Shown here piece after piece: positions 5,979-6,810 of a stretch of DNA of 6,810 nt. The number at the start of each line of letters is the position of its first letter. Position 1 is the stretch's first letter. The notes beneath the pieces were generated by a model. The model was not told the origin of the DNA and made no database searches. It saw only the letters and a list, made by a program, of their open reading frames with translations. The stretch is from Candidatus Eiseniibacteriota bacterium (GTDB lineage Bacteria; Eisenbacteria; RBG-16-71-46): positions 1-6,810 of the forward strand of contig VBOS01000446.1 in the NCBI GenBank assembly GCA_005893185.1. Reading direction: 5' to 3'. Position numbers and translations under genes: made by a program.

Positions 5979-6810
5979 TCACGGCGTCAGCTCGGGAGCG
6001 CTTCGCACCTGCGGCCGCTCGAACCACGGCAGGTCGGTCTGGTCCACGACCGTGGTCGGCGGCAGCTCACGGCCCAGGAACCCCTGCGCGATGCGAGTGA
6101 AGTTGCGCGGCTCGTCGCTCACGTAGAAGTGGTGCTCGGGCGCGCCGACCGCGAGCTGGCCGCGCTGGCGGAGCAACAGCGAGACCGCGCGCGCCGCCTC
6201 GGCCCCCGAGTCCACCAGCTTGACCGCGGGTCCCATGAGCGACGCGAGGAGCGGCGCGATGAGCGGGTAGTGGGTGCAGCCGAGGATCAGGCTCTCGAGC
6301 CCGGCGGCGCGCAGCTCGACCAGGTACTCCTCGGCGACGGCCCGCGTCACCGGATGATCGCTCCACCCTTCCTCGATCAGCGGCACGAACAGCGGGCAGG
6401 CGCGCGAGATCACGGCGGCGCCCGGAAGCGCCCGCCCGATCGCGGTGCCATAGGCTCCGCTGCCGACCGTGCCGAGCGTGCCGATCACCCCCACACGCCC
6501 GCGCGGGCTGGCTGCAACCGCCGCGCGCACGGCGGGCTCGATGACGCCGATCACCGGGATCGAGAGCCGTTGGCTCAACATCTCGAGCGCGAACGAAGAG
6601 GAAGTGTTGCAGGCCACCAGCAGGCACTTGATGTTCTGCTTCACGAGGAAGGCTGCGATCTCGAGGCTGAAGCGGATCACCGTCGCGCTCGACTTGCCGC
6701 CGTACGGCAGGCGTGCGGTGTCGCCGAAGTAGACCACCGACTCCGACGGCAGGGCGCGGAACAGCTCGCGCACGGACGTCAGGCCGCCGAGGCCGGAGTC
6801 GAAGACACCG
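5979..6810 (-). CDS. murI: Glutamate racemase, first few codons beyond the window
   Basis: MurI interconverts L- and D-glutamate in the cytoplasm, supplying D-Glu for peptidoglycan. The frame enters from the right edge as GVFDSGLGGLTSVREL, the family N-terminus, so only a few residues are missing; the GTG at 6773 is an internal Val, not the start. Further signatures are VVYFGDTARLPYGGKS, the first catalytic Cys in VACNTSSSFAL (codon 6611-6609), GVIEPAV, GVIGTLGTV, and the second catalytic Cys in LGCTHYPLI (codon 6278-6276). ACNTSSS differs slightly from the common ACNTAS but keeps the Cys and Thr. The C-terminal tail after the last helix (FYVSDEPRNFTRIAQGFLG and about 30 more residues) is normal to slightly long. 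First visible gene of the murI-rph-rdgB operon; its promoter lies outside the window. Confidence 0.95.
   Translation of the reverse strand, partial: GVFDSGLGGLTSVRELFRALPSESVVYFGDTARLPYGGKSSATVIRFSLEIAAFLVKQNIKCLLVACNTSSSFALEMLSQRLSIPVIGVIEPAVRAAVAASPRGRVGVIGTLGTVGSGAYGTAIGRALPGAAVISRACPLFVPLIEEGWSDHPVTRAVAEEYLVELRAAGLESLILGCTHYPLIAPLLASLMGPAVKLVDSGAEAARAVSLLLRQRGQLAVGAPEHHFYVSDEPRNFTRIAQGFLGRELPPTTVVDQTDLPWFERPQVRSAPELTP

Noticed and set aside
5183..6100. Plus-strand open frame (305 codons) opposite rph and the end of murI
   Set aside because: Arg/His/Ala-rich shadow of conserved minus-strand genes, with no recognisable domain.
1..6810. CRISPR array, tRNA or rRNA gene, insertion sequence or attachment site
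   Set aside because: No regularly spaced repeats, no tRNA-like T-loop with acceptor pairing, no transposase motifs and no terminal inverted repeats were seen on either strand.

Overview
The window is very GC-rich (around 70% by eye) with mostly G/C third codon positions, and it is densely coding. It carries bacterial housekeeping genes (murI, rph, rdgB), a GT-C-like polytopic membrane protein, and the C-terminal part of a secreted protein of the FlgD-Ig / type IX sorting-tail class. That tail, with this base composition, suggests a GC-rich lineage near the FCB group such as Candidatus Eisenbacteria or a relative. This placement is inferred from style, not from any marker search.

Layout, left to right. 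(1) Positions 1-1811, minus strand: a long integral membrane protein running off the left edge, with features of the GT-C glycosyltransferase / mannosyltransferase-like superfamily. (2) Positions 1898-2512, minus strand: an open frame of which only about the last 120 residues look like real protein (a beta-sandwich ending plus sorting-like tail). It has no signal peptide or upstream body and looks like a gene remnant. (3) Positions 2280-2535: a short gene-poor stretch with an AT-richer island and a near-perfect dyad, ahead of a divergent plus-strand operon. (4) Positions 2536-4451, plus strand: a multi-pass membrane protein, split by an apparent one-base frameshift near 3306, followed after one base by a membrane-anchored von Willebrand factor A (VWA) protein with an intact metal site. 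I do not recognise this pair as a named system. (5) Positions 4463-4482: a hairpin between the convergent gene groups. (6) Positions 4497-6810, minus strand: an operon transcribed murI -> rph -> rdgB, with rph and rdgB overlapping by 4 bases. murI runs off the right edge and lacks only its first few codons.

The housekeeping operon combines peptidoglycan precursor supply (D-glutamate), tRNA 3' end trimming and nucleotide-pool cleaning; this gene order recurs in other bacteria. The rph gene has an in-frame TAG at codon 36, in the middle of an otherwise well-conserved N-terminus. The membrane/VWA pair is the most likely place for undescribed biology. The stop codon in rph and the frameshift in the membrane gene are both one-base lesions in otherwise intact genes, so real mutation, recoding and sequencing or assembly error all need to be separated.
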